64,000 bases of DNA, from NCBI RefSeq assembly GCF_016801865.2, contig NC_068937.1, positions 132,879,455 to 132,943,454 of the forward strand. Direction: 5' to 3'. How positions within the stretch are numbered: position 1 is the stretch's first letter; every line of letters starts with the position of its first letter. Origin of the DNA: Culex pipiens pallens. Lineage: Eukaryota; Arthropoda; Insecta; Diptera; Culicidae. The notes beneath the pieces were generated by a model, which saw nothing but the letters and a program-made list of their open reading frames with translations, was not told the origin of the DNA and ran no database searches. Shown here in pieces: positions 12,734-24,894 of this stretch. The translations under genes and the position numbers were made by a program.

Positions 12734-14891
12734 AGAATTGATTTTGATTTTTGAATATTTTTAAGCCATTGAAGCAAAATGTCTTCTCTTGTCATAAAAA
12801 AAGTTCAAAAATACAAAATTTAAATTAAAAAAAAACTTATTTTTGAGATGCTCTACAAATGAAAAAATATTAAATCAAAGTTTTTGAAGAAAGAAACATA
12901 CTTAATTCGTCTACTTTTTGCAAAGCAAGCTGTTGTTGATTTGTCAAAAACTATTCATCAACGCAATTGTTTACAAATCAGTGTGCTCGTAGATGTACCT
13001 ATGTGTTGGAGTAGGAAAAGTTTTCCAATTATAATATTTCGTTTATTTTTGGCTGATAGAAGTTTGTTAACTGAACAGCTTTACTAAAAAATAAACAGGT
13101 CCAATTTTTTTTCGATTTTAAGAAACTACTGATAGAAAAAAAACACTAAAGTATCAACAAAATAGAAACACTTCCCCTAACATCGACAGCCCATCAGCTG
13201 CTCTAACAACGAGCTTCGAACTTACTCTACAAAGTTTGCACAACGTCCACCCACTCTACAAAGTGGTGGCTGCTTGTACACACGAAAGTGAACCTCAACT
13301 TGAGGTGTGTGTGTGTGCGCAAGTGGAAGGTGCTTTAAAAAAATCCAGTAAATTGTAAACACACACACACACACACATGTTTTTTCACAAAGTTGAACGA
13401 AAGAGTTGTGTGGAGTGCAAGTTGCTCCAGACAATATTTCAAACTCTGGCGGAGAAACGTTCAATTTAGCCGTGAAGCCGTGGACAAGTTGTTTGCTCGA
13501 GTGTTGTGGAAAACTTTGCAGAGTAATTGAAAATGTGGTACATTGTCGATTTATGCATGGTTGGCAAAACTTTGAATAACATTTTTGTAATTTGTCGTTA
13601 TTTTGCTTCACTTTTTTAAATTTCCTTTTGATTGATTGAGAATTGATCAAAGTTGGCATATTCCAAGTCTGATACAAATTGGGTCCTAAAATTAAGCTTA
13701 GATTGCTGATATTATTGATCACAAAGATAAAGCTTGTTTTTCTGAATACAACGACCCTTTGAACGATCGCAAAGGGTTAGAAATGGATTTTTAATTCAAT
13801 TTTGAAAAATTAACTTCACGGCCCTTCTTGACAGAAAAGGTTCTACTTGACAGCTCGTTCCAAAGGGACCATAGTTGATCCATCGAAAAAATGTTGTCTT
13901 TTCAATATTTTTTTTTTGCATTAAAATGAAAAAAGTGATCAGAATGGTTTTTAATCGTGTTTTTTATCGTTGTACATAAAAATTGACATAGGGCTTTAGT
14001 ACCCATTTGTACTTTTCGATAATTTCGCTGCCGGCCAGCACAATTGGGTTGAAACGAAACACACACAATGCCTTCAATGGAATGTTCCATTCATTCAACC
14101 AAAGTGCCCACATTTTCAATTTGATTGAGCTTTGTTTGAGCTGTGGCGGTTCACCACAACGAGCAATCAAAGCGCGATAAAAATCGATTAGCCCTACCAA
14201 AAACCTCAAACCGATCACCTCTAATCAGTGCGCGTGATTAGTGGGTTCGTACCGGGCGTTTAATTAATACCTGTGTGCGGTCGAATCGGCAAACAGTTAT
14301 AATTGGCTTCGATTGTTTTAACAACTCAAACTCAGAGTTGCGCTCGCTCGAATGGTTTTGACGGAATTACAATGAGGAAAAATATTGACATCGGTTCTAC
14401 TTTATTTATTCATCATTGACAGATTTTTCAACTGATGGAGGAAAAAATAAATAATCGGAAATGGTTTTATTTTTCAATGGTGGTCACCAGAATGCAAAAA
14501 TAAAAAAGTTGAATCAGTTCGTTACGCAAATGTGGCGAGTTCAAAGTTGAAAATGAATCCACATAAAGAGCAAATTTGAATGTGAAAGAGTTGAGTTATT
14601 TCAGACCCAACTTTTTGGATGAAAAAATTGCATTTCGCTACATGGACATCAGCTGCGATTGACGTGAGATGGCTTTTTTATTTTACCAAAATCGGAACTG
14701 GCAATTTTTCCAACCATTCACATGAAAAATATTGTGAAAATTGCCTTTAGGGATGTTTTATCAATTTTTCTTTATACCACAAAAAAAATAGCCGAAACTG
14801 CAACGCAAAAACTAGGTTAAACTCACTTTTGTGAACACAATCTAGAGGAAATGTACCCATTTTCAGTGCACTTACTATTCTTTTTTTTTTA
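12734..14891. other. AT-rich DNA with simple repeats
   Basis: Contains an (AC)n run at 13359-13377 and a GT run near 13303-13316. The 13222-13722 minus-strand open frame (166 codons) crosses the AC tract, is rich in H, T and C, and has no domain I recognise. A GC-richer patch at 14000-14350 has no recognisable gene. Confidence 0.4.
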
Positions 14892-14916
14892 ATAAAGAAT
14901 AATCAATTTTTCACTG
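14892..14916. repeat. 25-bp TSD, left copy
   Basis: This 25-bp string, ending TCAATTTTTCACTG, is repeated exactly at 15403-15427. The two copies flank a retroposon and are its target-site duplication. Confidence 0.9.
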
Positions 14917-15402
14917 GATTAGTGCGCTAACCACGAAGACGCGCTGTCTTGATTTGCATGCTCATTTTCATTTCTTTTGTGTCGCTGTTTGTGTGCTTGG
15001 GTGCGTGGTTATTATATATAGGTGAAGGGATTTTATTAAATGATCATTATATTGCATTATTATATTTAATTGTTTATATAACCACACTATATTTTACACT
15101 TAACACATTATACAAAACACATATGAAACTGTAAACTGGAGCGTTTGGTACGGTATGTCCACGCATCCTTCCTCCCCTGTAGATTCTGTGAAATGTGATC
15201 CGTTCTCAGAATCCTCTCTGCGGTAAACACAACGTAGTAGGGCTGGCCGCTTTAATTTTTGCAATACATTTTCGGGTGTTCTCGGATGTACTGCAATTAT
15301 TAATAATGACAAGAAAAGTGCTTGGGGCGTAATCTAATCACAAGACTTTCCAGCATGCTTTCATCGGACTGGCTGCGTTTGTGTTAGATTAGATTAGATT
15401 AG
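14917..15402 (+). mobile_element. Short non-LTR-type retroposon, (TTAGA)n tail
   Basis: This 486-bp insert is bounded by a perfect 25-bp TSD. It ends in about four TTAGA units (15384-15402), the hallmark of target-primed reverse transcription by a non-LTR element with a tandem tail. The 3' portion from about 15155 matches the 61.3-61.57 kb copy: CTTCCTCCCCTGTAGATTC, GCGGTAAAC, GGCCGCTTTAA and TAATAATGACAAGA occur in the same order. The 5' portion carries CTTTTGTGTCGCTGTTTGTG, also present in the 34.9-35.7 kb retroposon. There is no ORF. It looks like an internally deleted or SINE-like derivative. Confidence 0.85.
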
Positions 15403-15427
15403 ATAAAGAATAATCAATTTTTCACTG
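15403..15427. repeat. 25-bp TSD, right copy
   Basis: Exact repeat of 14892-14916, directly after the (TTAGA)n tail. Confidence 0.9.
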
Positions 15428-16844
15428 ACAAAGGAAGTTCTTTTTCAAAATATGAGCATTTATTTCTAAGGAGCAATTGAAACACCTTTTTGAAAGGGCA
15501 CTAATAAAAATGAAATATGCTCAAAATAGGTTAATTTCTCCTAGTTTTGCACAAATCTAAAAAAAATCCCCACCAATTCCAAATCAATTTCCCGCCTTTG
15601 TGCACGCCGTGATCGGGTTTGTTTGGATAATCCTTTGGGTTGATATTGACTGTAGCCACGGTGCTGTTGACACAGTTTGTGTGTGTGTGTCAACATTCGT
15701 CGTAATTTGTTTGCATCGATTAATAACGCGCGAATGAGTGGTCTCGTGCCGGGAGCGCAATTAATTGGCTGACGTTGTTTGATTAGATTGAGCAATGGGT
15801 GAAAAATAAACGAGGGGAAAAACATGAGAATTAACATATCAGCCATGATAAACATTTATGCTTTGCATTTGATAAACTAGTTTGGTTTTTGTAATCCCTT
15901 GAATAAATGTGTGGTTTGACATGGTTATCGTAGGAAATGATGTTTTAAAACGTATTGACTTTTTGATATGAGCAAAATGAAAATGATCACTATTGCATTA
16001 TTTTCAAAATGTAGAAATTTATTTCAAATTGTAAAAATCTTCATAGCAAATTAACGAAGCAATTTTGGAAGTTAAAGCTAAACACGAAGTGTTTTTTTTT
16101 AAATTCTACTGAATTTCTACTTCATTTCTACTAAAGAGTTGTCTTACAATTACTTGTTTAATCATTTACAATATACATATTCTAAAAGTCACTCTATCAG
16201 CATTTTTAAAACATCTTGCCTAGAAATTGCTGATTTCTTTTTGAGTGAAGATATCTCTTAAAAGGGTTGCCAGAATTCAACAATATCATGCTATTCAAGA
16301 TTCTTCGATCGTTCCCTAAAGAAAGAAAACTGCTAGTTCAGCAAAAGCAAGAACTGAGTTGAACATAAAAAGTGAAATATTCGAGCTCATAACTTTGACC
16401 TCCTCCCCTTCCCCAAAACTTGTATCCCACCCCAGAGTAGTGAGTAGTTCCCTCAGCCTTGTGAGTAAAAATCGATGCTCCAAGGGCTGCCAAGTATGAT
16501 TGAATGCCAGCCAGCTAGCCAGCCAGCCCCTCCATCTCTTTTAACGTCTTTTCACGAGGACATGGCTTTCCTTTTTTCGGATGCTCGCGAGACTGCGATA
16601 ATCGTGATTTATGGGGATAATTTGTCGCTCGGTTTTAGACAGCGGTCCCGATTTTGGGCGCGAAATCTCTCTAGAAGTCATTGTTGGGGTCACTTAATTG
16701 AGCGGTTCCTGTAGGGCTTTTTGGAGCGCTTGATGAGTGGGAGTTTCCAAGTGTTCACATGAAAAAAGATCCAGGAAAAGTTATGGTGATGTCTGAGACA
16801 AAACAATGGAAAAACTGACAAAAAGAACCAAAAATAAAAGTTTT
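15428..16844. other. Low-repeat DNA, nothing supported
   Basis: AT-rich sequence to about 16400, then a GC-richer patch (16400-16760) with a short CCAGCCAGCTAGCCAGCCAG tract at about 16507-16526. No gene recognised. Confidence 0.4.
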
Positions 16845-19556
16845 AAAAATTTTACAAATTGCACAAATTTTCCAAATTGCACAAATTTTTCAAATTGCCC
16901 AAATTTTACAAATTGCAAAATTTTACAAATTGCACTAATTTTACAAATTGCACAAATTTTACAAATTGCACAAATTTTACAAATTGCACAAATTATACAA
17001 ATTGTACAAACTTACCAATTGCACAAATTTTACAAATTGCAGAAATTTTACAAATTGCACAAATTTTACAAATTGCACAAATTTTACAAACTGCACAAAT
17101 TTTACAAATTGCACAAATTTTAAAAATTTCACAAATTTTACAAATTGCACAAATTTTACAAATTGCACAAATTTTACAAATTGCACAAATTTTACAAATT
17201 GCACAAATTTTACAAATTGCACAAATTTTCCAAATTGCACAAATTTTCCAAATTGCCCAAATTTTACAAATTGCAAAATTTTACAAATTGCACAAATTAT
17301 ACAAATTGTACAAATTTTACCAATTGCACAAATTTTACAAATTGCAGAAATTTTACAAATTGCACAAATTTTACAAATTGCACAAATTTTACAAACTGCA
17401 CAAATTTTACAAATTGCACAAATTTTAAAAATTTCACAAATTTTACAAATTGCACAAATTTTACAAATTGCACAAATTTTACAAATTGCACAAATTTTAC
17501 AAATTGCACAAATTTTACAAATTGCACAAATATTACAAATTGCACAAATTTTACAAATTGCACAAATTTTACAAATTGTACAAATTTTACCAATTGCACA
17601 TAGAGCGTCCAATTTCCCGGGGTTACAAATTTCCCGGGAAACGGGAAATTTTCAGCCAATTTCCCGGGAAATCCCGGGAATTTCCGGGAAATTTAAAATT
17701 TATTGAAAATTGTTATGATCCTGGTTTTAATTAATATTATGCAAAGAAATTGTATAGGACATCAACATTAATGGTTTAAATAAGTGTGAAGATCAATTAA
17801 CAGCTCGACTGCATGTTAAAAATCATTCAACTACAAGAAAATTTATTTTGGTATTTTTTGATGAGAAATTTTAAACTTGCCTCTGTGACCAGTTTATTGA
17901 AATGAGAAAAAAAAACATGCAGAAATTATGTTTTTCATGACAAATACTGGTTTCAGCTCTTGAACAAATGGTAAAGCTTTTTAGTGTTGGTTTTACTCTA
18001 TACAACCCAATGTTTCCAAATATTTGAAGCAAGCTTTGCATATATTTTTGCATTTTTTGAGAACAAACAATAGAGCTTTATGACGTTTCGTATACGCACA
18101 CTAGCGCACCATTTGATTTGGCTGGCCGGACAAAATTTAACCTCAATCTTGTTCGTGTACGTACACGGAATACATGCGCACGTAGAAACCTCTATAAGAA
18201 GGAATTTTTCAATGATTTTTTTTGTATTATTATGCAACATGATTTAAATTATACGATAAATAAACATCATTCCACAAAAAGTCATCTATTTTTTCACATT
18301 TAACCCTCTAACACCTGTAGTTGCACCAGTGCTCCATAATTCTTTTACTTCAAATTGTAATTTCTTTAGTACTAGGTATTCAACCAATTGAATTAATTCT
18401 TTTTGCACAAATTCGATTTTCATCTCATTTGATCATGGTAAACAAAAACGTAAAAAATCTCAATTTTAATTTGGAGGTAAGGAGTTAATATTGTTTTGAT
18501 GAAATAACATCAATCTGTTAAAAGCTTACCTAATTGTAATAATTTAATACTCATTAAGCAAGATCTATTCACAGTTGCTTCAAAAATTAATATTTTCAGA
18601 AATAATTCTGATATCATAACTTCTGATAATTTTATTAATTATATATAAAAAACAATACATTGAATTGAACAAAATCATGTTGAGTTTGTTCATTTATTAT
18701 TTTTTCAGAGCAATTTCAAAAAAATGTTCCAAAAATTTAAGAAAATGTATACTTCCGCTTAAATTTTGGGAATTCCCGGGAAATTTACAAATTTCCCGGG
18801 AAACGGGAAATATTTTTTTTCGGGAAATCCCGGGAATTCCCGGGAATTTTTTTCCCGGGACGGGAAATTGGACGCTCTAATTGCACAAATTTTACAAATT
18901 GCACAAATTTTACAAATTGCACAAATTTTACAAATTGCACAAATTATACAAATTGTACAAATTTTACCAATTGCACAAATTTTACAAATTGCAGAAATTT
19001 TACAAATTGCGCAAATTTTACAAATTGCACAAATTTTACAAATTGCACAAATTTTACAAATTGCACAAATTTTCCAAATTGCAGAAATTTTACAAATTGC
19101 ACAAATTTTACAAATTGCACAAATTTTACAAATTGCACAAATTTTACAAATTGCACAAATTTTACAAATTGCACAAATTTTACAAATTGCACAAATTTTA
19201 CAAATTGCACAAATTTTACAAATTGCACAAATTTTACAAATTGCACAAATTGTACAAATTTTACAAATTTTACAAATTGCACAAATTTTACAAATTGCAC
19301 AAATTTTACAAATTGCACAAATTTTACAAATTGCACAAATTTTACAAATTGCACAAATTTTACAAATTGCAAAGATTTTGCAAATTGCACAAATTTTACA
19401 AATTGCAGAAATTTTACAAATTGCAAAAATTTTACAAATTGCACAAATTTAACAAATTGCACAAATTTTACAAATTGCAAAGATTTTACAAATTGCACAA
19501 ATTTTACAAATTGCACAAATTTTACAAATTGCACAAATTTTACAAATTGCACAATT
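16845..19556. repeat. 18-bp satellite ACAAATTGCACAAATTTT, in two blocks
   Basis: A near-pure tandem array of an 18-bp unit made of two related 9-mers, ACAAATTGC and ACAAATTTT. It occupies 16845-17600 and 18880-19556. Higher-order structure exists. A variant block containing AATTATACAAATTGTACAAA, an ACCAATTGC unit and a GCAGAAATTTT unit appears near 16990, 17295 and 18940. The long open frames here, repeating KFYKLH, QILQIA or TNFTNC, are products of an 18-bp unit without stops, not proteins. The array is interrupted at 17601 by a hAT-like element. Confidence 0.95.
17601..18879. mobile_element. Non-autonomous hAT-like element inside the satellite
   Basis: The ends are a perfect 19-bp inverted repeat, TAGAGCGTCCAATTTCCCG. 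The flanks are an 8-bp TSD, ATTGCACA, at 17593-17600 and 18880-18887, which restores the satellite phase when collapsed. Subterminal sequence is crowded with CCCGGGAAA palindromes (17632-17690 and 18775-18865). The 1,279-bp body is AT-rich with no transposase frame. It is a diverged relative of 11437-12472. It must postdate the satellite it interrupts. Confidence 0.92.
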
Positions 19557-21612
19557 GTATTTACGTAATTGAAGATTAAACGAGTGAAGAGTTGAAAGAT
19601 AATCATTGCGTATGAAAGAATCTGGAATAAAAAAAAAGTTCAAAAAAGATTTGTGCGATCAAAAGTTAGTTTATTCACTGGTTTATTGCAATTGAACAAT
19701 CAAACATCAATATTCGAAAATCTGTAACCTTTGAAGGAATTTTCTGATCTATTTCCGTTCTTGGGAAAAGTTGTAGGTATTGATTAGGATTTTTCAGAAA
19801 AAGAAGGAACACGATTTATTTTGCCGATTTTTAAATTAACTTTGTTTTTGACAAAAAAAAACAATTTCCGAAAATTCGTTTTTTTTTATTTTTGGAATTA
19901 ATATGTTAGGGGACAAAAAAAAACCGCGATTCATCATTCATTGAGTCATTGAGGATTATGGACAAAAATTTTGCCGCCGATAAAAATAAAATTTAGGTAT
20001 TTTTTTTACTTCAGTTTTTAAAGTGAAATAAAATTTGCAATCGAAAATAATTTACATTTTTTTATACATTGCAGTTTGAATTCATTCATGCTGATATTCA
20101 GTTTTTGATCGGTGAGACTTTTGCATTTTGCAAATCCAAATTGATTTGAAACGTGATTTCAATCAAATGTTCTAGTGAGGAGTAAAATTGGAATAAATCA
20201 TTTATATCAGTTAATTACATTTACTGATGCCAAAGTGAGATAACTCCGTTCAATCGCAGCTAATTACTAATTTGTGCTGTCAAATTTCAATTATGACCGC
20301 TGAATTGGTTTGTGTCTAAATTAGATTATTATGCTGGGAATTGATTTATGCATTGTATTGCATTTAAATTGGTATTTTTCAGATTTCACTTTTGTGCATT
20401 TGAATTGCAATTGAATAAAATCGACATAACAAATTGCAATCATTCACTCCAATCACCACATAACCTGTAATATCTCGTTTTCCCTACTTTATTCACAAAA
20501 CACAACTTGAACATTCCACTCGACCCCATCCGCCAATCAATAGTGCACACAAGTGGTTGTACTTATTCACGAGGCCTCTTTGCCACCCTTTTCCCTTCCA
20601 TTCATCGGAGGAAAATAATCGTACCAACTTGAAAAAACATAAAAATAAAAATTATTGCACAAGAGCCCCATCAAAATCGGGTGGAGAAGGGATTGGACTC
20701 AGGAAAAACGCACGCCGTTTCCCGGTACCGCCGGATTTCCCTCCGATTTTCCTCCCACCCACTCGAGCCTCGAAAACATTCGTTGCAGCTTTCCTGTTTG
20801 AAGAGGGTCCTCACCGGGCAGTAGTGGCCACTCTCGGCCACCGTTGGTTCAGAACAAAAAAAAACTGCTCCGGTGCAACCATAATATTTATCTCTCCCTC
20901 GAGTGGGGCGGCAAACAAGTGGGAAAGTAGCAGTGAAACAAAAATAATATATTTATAAAATATTTATCGGAATGATGATTTCCAGGAACCGGGGAGGGGA
21001 AAAAAAAGAGTGGTGCGATGATCATCTCTTATGCGTTTTTTTTTTTTTTTGCTTTGGTCGAGAAGAGGAAAAAAGGAAACGATGGGAGGTGTTTCCCGGG
21101 GGGAATTTGCCGGAAGAAGCACTAGAATGGAAATTGAAAAAATGGGGTTTTGAGCTGGCTTTGATCGATGGAGCTGGGATTTTCGGTGAATTACGTATAT
21201 TTTTTATTTGGGTTTGTTTGAATAAGTGCATTCTGGGGAAGCTGAAGGGAAAGGCTGAATGAAATTCAATTGAACTGTTTAAAAAGCTTTTTTTCCATCG
21301 ATTCACTGAATAACCCATCATTATAATTAATAACAAGAAATTCCTAACGAATAAAAAATATTTGAGCTGTTCCACGTCAAATTGAATTACACCATAACTT
21401 AAATATGCATTTTAAGTTAACGACTTCTTTCACTGCCATCATTTTTCGTGCGAATTGTTCGTCTTAAATTCAAATAAACAAGGTAGTAGTAGTTTCCAGA
21501 AGCAATTTTTACTTGCCAGTACTATAATTACTGGGTCAAATTGATTAGTTCCTTTAATTACTGAATAACTATTCGCTTAAAAAAAAGGTTATTTTTAAAT
21601 AAATAAAAGTAT
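19557..21612. other. AT-rich then GC-richer DNA, no gene recognised
   Basis: 19557-20440 is AT-rich. 20450-21280 is GC-richer with open frames such as 20557-20958 (plus, 133 codons) that lack a recognisable domain. No tandem or TIR structure was seen. Confidence 0.4.
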
Positions 21613-22226
21613 CTGCCTCAAAACCCTCTTCCGCCCAATTTTTTTTCGTTTTTTTTTATTTTTCCCTTGTTTAGGAGGTCATTTTGAGCAACTTTTGTTC
21701 TACGAAAAACTTTACTTCTCTTGTTTTATGTTTTTCTTGTTTCATTTTTAGTATTTTAATTTGCATTTATCTTGTTCAGTTTATGTTTGTTTTTGGTAGT
21801 ATTTGGCCTATTCTACCATCTCCTATCATTACATTTTGCCTTTCTAATTTTTTCATGTTTTTACAGTCACTTTTACAATTTTTTGCTTGTTTTTCACATT
21901 TTCTGCTATAAAATGGCACCATTATTATTTAAATTGTAAAAAAAAGCGTAGAGGCATAGTCTAGGAAACTAGAAAAATAACTGCCGACTTCTTTTTTACT
22001 TAAAATATTGGAAATGTTAGTAAAATACACTAAAAATATTTAATTTTTAAAAACATTGGCAAAGTCACATATAACAAGTAAAACTTCCAACCCATAAATT
22101 TTCTAAAGTTTTAAGAGTTCATCTTTCCCATGCTTTTTAATGATCAAAAATTGGTTGAAAAATTGATTTTTCGCGATTTTTTAAATCGAAGCCCGTCTAA
22201 AGGCGGGGTAGGGTTGTAGAGGGTTA
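21613..22226. mobile_element. Possible diverged MITE
   Basis: The left end CTCAAAACCCTCTTCCGCCC and the right end, read on the minus strand as CCCTCTACAACCCTACCCCG, look like a diverged inverted repeat around 610 bp of AT-rich sequence. No TSD is evident. The inner right flank AAGCCCGTCTAAAGGCGGGG forms a small stem. Confidence 0.4.
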
Positions 22227-22478
22227 ATTGTTTGAGTCAAACAAAAAAACGCAACGGCATATTTTGAAAATGGTGAAATTTTTTTACAAAAAATGTGTTT
22301 TTTACAATTTCAAATTTGATTCTTTATCGAAAAGTTATTTTTGCAATTCCACTGTGAAACTGTCAACTTTTCCTGCCCTTCTGGAGAAACGAAACGGCCT
22401 ACTTTACCCTACCAAAAATAACAGAATGGAAAATTAATACCTTTCAATAACAGTGCTGAAAAGTTCTACTTTTCAGCA

Positions 22479-22502
22479 CTGAAATGGGTGCTGAAAAGTT
22501 GA
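22479..22502. repeat. 24-bp TSD, left copy
   Basis: The 24-bp string beginning CTGAAATGGGTGCTGAAAAG recurs exactly at 23543-23566. It is the target-site duplication of the retroposon between. Confidence 0.9.
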
Positions 22503-23542
22503 GAGTGTGCCCAGAGAAGTTGGGCCATCAGTCGTATGTTGTTCGTTGGATCGATCGGAGAGTGAATCGACGCGCGTGAACCCGCGGGAAAGAGGTAGAA
22601 AGTTCTCGAAATCATTGAAAAAGGGGTCGCAGTGTGCCCAGAGAAGTTGGGCCATCAGTCGTGTGGTGTTCGTTGGATCGATCGGAGAGTGAATCGACGC
22701 GCGCGAGCCCGCGAGAAGTAGAACGGAAAAGCATTGAAATAGAGATTCGCATCGTTGAATTATATATTATAATTTCATTTCGTTTTGAAAGCCCATCCCA
22801 TAGCATCGTTGCTCGGATGGCACGCCGGCGGTAAGAAGTTGAACATAATACGCGATTAAGGAATTGATAAGTCCTTCTCAAAGCGTCGCAACTCGGAAGG
22901 CAGCGATAATGTTTCATTTTTTGGTCATATCATCTTACAAAAATGGATCCTGATCTATCCTAAATTGTACATTACCGAATAATACGTTAATTCAAAATTC
23001 ATTTCGTTTTGAAAGTCCTTCCCAAAGCATCGTTGCTCGGATGGCACACCGGCGGTAAGAAGTAAAAAATACGCGATTGATAAGACCTTCTCATAGCGTC
23101 GTAGCTCGGAAGGCAACGATTGTTTCACTTTCTGGTCATATCATCTACCAAGATGAATCCTGACCTTCCCTTTCCTTCCCCTACTAACACAATTCCCCCA
23201 CTTCCCGTGATGCTTGAAGGAGATGCTGTGGATTCAACGGTCTCATGCGGTGTCAACAGGTATAAAGCGACAAACTTTGTGTCTGATGAGTCTGCAACTT
23301 CAACTATCGGACTAACATTCCTACCTTTGTTGAACTGCATCTCCTTGGGGGGGCGCCGGTATTGACTTAAAGCAGAGATCTTCAGGGGTTATACAGTGAG
23401 GATGATTAGCTCCCACTATTCATCTGTTGGTTCATTGTGTAACTTCAGCTGATCCGTCAATAACGGAGTAGCAGCTCATTGGCAGTCAACCATGCTCATG
23501 CTCATGCTCATGCTCATGCTCATGCTCATGCTCATGCTCATG
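22503..23542 (+). mobile_element. Non-LTR-type retroposon, (CATGCT)n tail
   Basis: A 1,040-bp insert with a perfect 24-bp TSD and a tail of about eight CATGCT units (23489-23542). The 5' part has two tandem repeats: a ~127-bp unit starting GTGTGCCCAGAGAAGTTGGG at 22505 and 22632, and a ~224-bp unit starting TCATTTCGTTTTGAAAG at about 22775 and 22999. Each 224-bp unit ends near ATGGATCCTGATC or ATGAATCCTGACC, which resembles the start of an ORF. The 3' part shares ATCGGACTAACATTCC, GCGCCGGTATTGA and GTCAATAACGGAGTAGCA with the 34.9-35.7 kb element. No RT or endonuclease frame is present. It appears to be an ORF-less derivative joining 5' and 3' ends of a LINE. Confidence 0.85.
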
Positions 23543-23566
23543 CTGAAATGGGTGCTGAAAAGTTGA
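23543..23566. repeat. 24-bp TSD, right copy
   Basis: Exact repeat of 22479-22502, immediately after the (CATGCT)n tail. Confidence 0.9.
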
Positions 23567-24210
23567 ACTTTTCAGCACTAGTATCGAAAAGTAACATTTT
23601 TCAATATTGTTTTGTTTTGTTAAGCGTTTTTCGGAATTGCAAAAAATGTTGTAAGCAACTCGTTGCAAAACTTGATTTTTTCAGCACTCGTTGTATTTAT
23701 CCAACTCGGTAAACCTCGTTGGATAAATGTACAACTCGTGCTGAAAAAATCTTCTTTTTGCAACTTGTTGAATAAACTACTATTTTTAAATTCTGTTCGA
23801 CAATATTTTGGATTTCTACAAAAAAAAAAATTTTTAGGATTCTTAACTTTGGAAAAAAATATTTCTGAAATTTTACTTTTTCTTCCGTGTACCTTACATA
23901 AAGAACGTACAGACAATCTTTCATGCAAATCAAATAGACAATCTAGAAAATAGTGAAATTCAACAAATAAAAAAACAAAGGTGCTGAAAAACTATGATTT
24001 CAATTTTTGAACAGTTGCCGATTCTAACTGCGGATATCAATGATACAAAAAAAAATCAAAATCATTTTATAATTATTTCTAAAACTGTGTTAAAAGATAT
24101 TAAAAATGTATTGTATGATTAAAAATTTATTAGTTTGAATTCGTTTCGTACCAAAATTTCAATAGGTTTAACTTTTAACATTGAAAATTTGTCTCCGAAA
24201 GATGTATAAA

Positions 24211-24300
24211 GGACCATCCATAAACCACGTAGGCACTTTAGGGGGGGGGGGGGTTTGGGTTGAGATTTAAAAAAATGTCCACGTGGTTTATGGATGGTTC
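24211..24300. mobile_element. 90-bp TIR element with G run
   Basis: GGACCATCCATAAACCACGT at 24211-24230 and the inverted ACGTGGTTTATGGATGGTTC at 24281-24300 flank a 13-G run (24241-24253). This compact foldback style is one I know as widespread in mosquito genomes. The flanks 23996-24210 and 24301-24794 show nothing else. Confidence 0.8.
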
Positions 24301-24794
24301 TTAACATAAATTTTTAATTGATTTGAGTTGATTGCACTTCTATTTTTAATTAATTCAGAAACTTTCTCAATTTTTTCTTCTTTTTTAAATATTAGAAGAC
24401 GTTAACTTTGAAAAATATTTCAAACGGCTTTGTGAAGATTTTATCAATGAAACTTTTTTATTTAACAATGTAGTCGAATATATGATTGAAAAGTTTGTGA
24501 TGCTCTTGATGCTAATATATTGAATAAAAAGTCAGTTTTTTTCTCCTCTCAACATTAACAACAGTTGACCGAATAGATTATTAACAACAACAAATAAATC
24601 CCAACAAAAATAACTAAATAATTGATGAATTACCGAGTTACCTGCTTAAAATCAAAGTTTAATTATTTACCAGTCTGAGGCCTTGCGTGAAACTCTTGAA
24701 AATGATTTCAATGATTTTTCTATAAATCTTGAAAATTTAGAAGAAAAGCTTCGAAAAGCCAGTTATGAAATTTTCATACAAAAGAATTTATTTT

Positions 24795-24894
24795 TAACTG
24801 TTGTTAAACTGTCTTTCAAATCAGTAAATTTCACAAAAAAAAAAAAATGTTTGCCTAGTTGAAAATTTTTCCTATCTTTGCAGAAATCAATTAT
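24795..24894. repeat. 100-bp perfect direct repeat, left copy
   Basis: Starts TAACTGTTGTTAAACTGTCT, includes a 13-A run, and ends GCAGAAATCAATTAT. It is repeated without mismatch at 26739-26838. The 1,844 bp between is treated under findings. Confidence 0.92.

Larger units (their letters stand above)
22440..23995. mobile_element. GTGCTGAAAAGTT snapback element, interrupted
   Basis: The left part (22452-22478) is a perfect palindrome, GTGCTGAAAAGTT with AACTTTTCAGCAC around a short centre. The right part (23567-23995) holds further TTTTCAGCAC and GTGCTGAAAA copies. It also holds a long snapback centred near 23706, where CAACTCGTTGCAAAACTTGA and TTTATCCAAC on the left pair with GTTGGATAAA and TTTTTGCAACTTGTTG on the right. 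A 1.04-kb retroposon (22503-23542) interrupts it. Outer termini are approximate. Confidence 0.65.

Noticed and set aside
13222..13722. 166-codon minus-strand frame
   Set aside because: It crosses an AC/GT microsatellite that supplies much of its length. No domain is recognisable.
16845..19556. CRISPR-like regular repeats
   Set aside because: Units are contiguous with no unique spacers, and the surroundings are eukaryotic.
16806..19643. Frames of 105-252 codons repeating KFYKLH, QILQIA or TNFTNC
   Set aside because: Products of the 18-bp satellite. The pattern appears on both strands and is split by the hAT insert.
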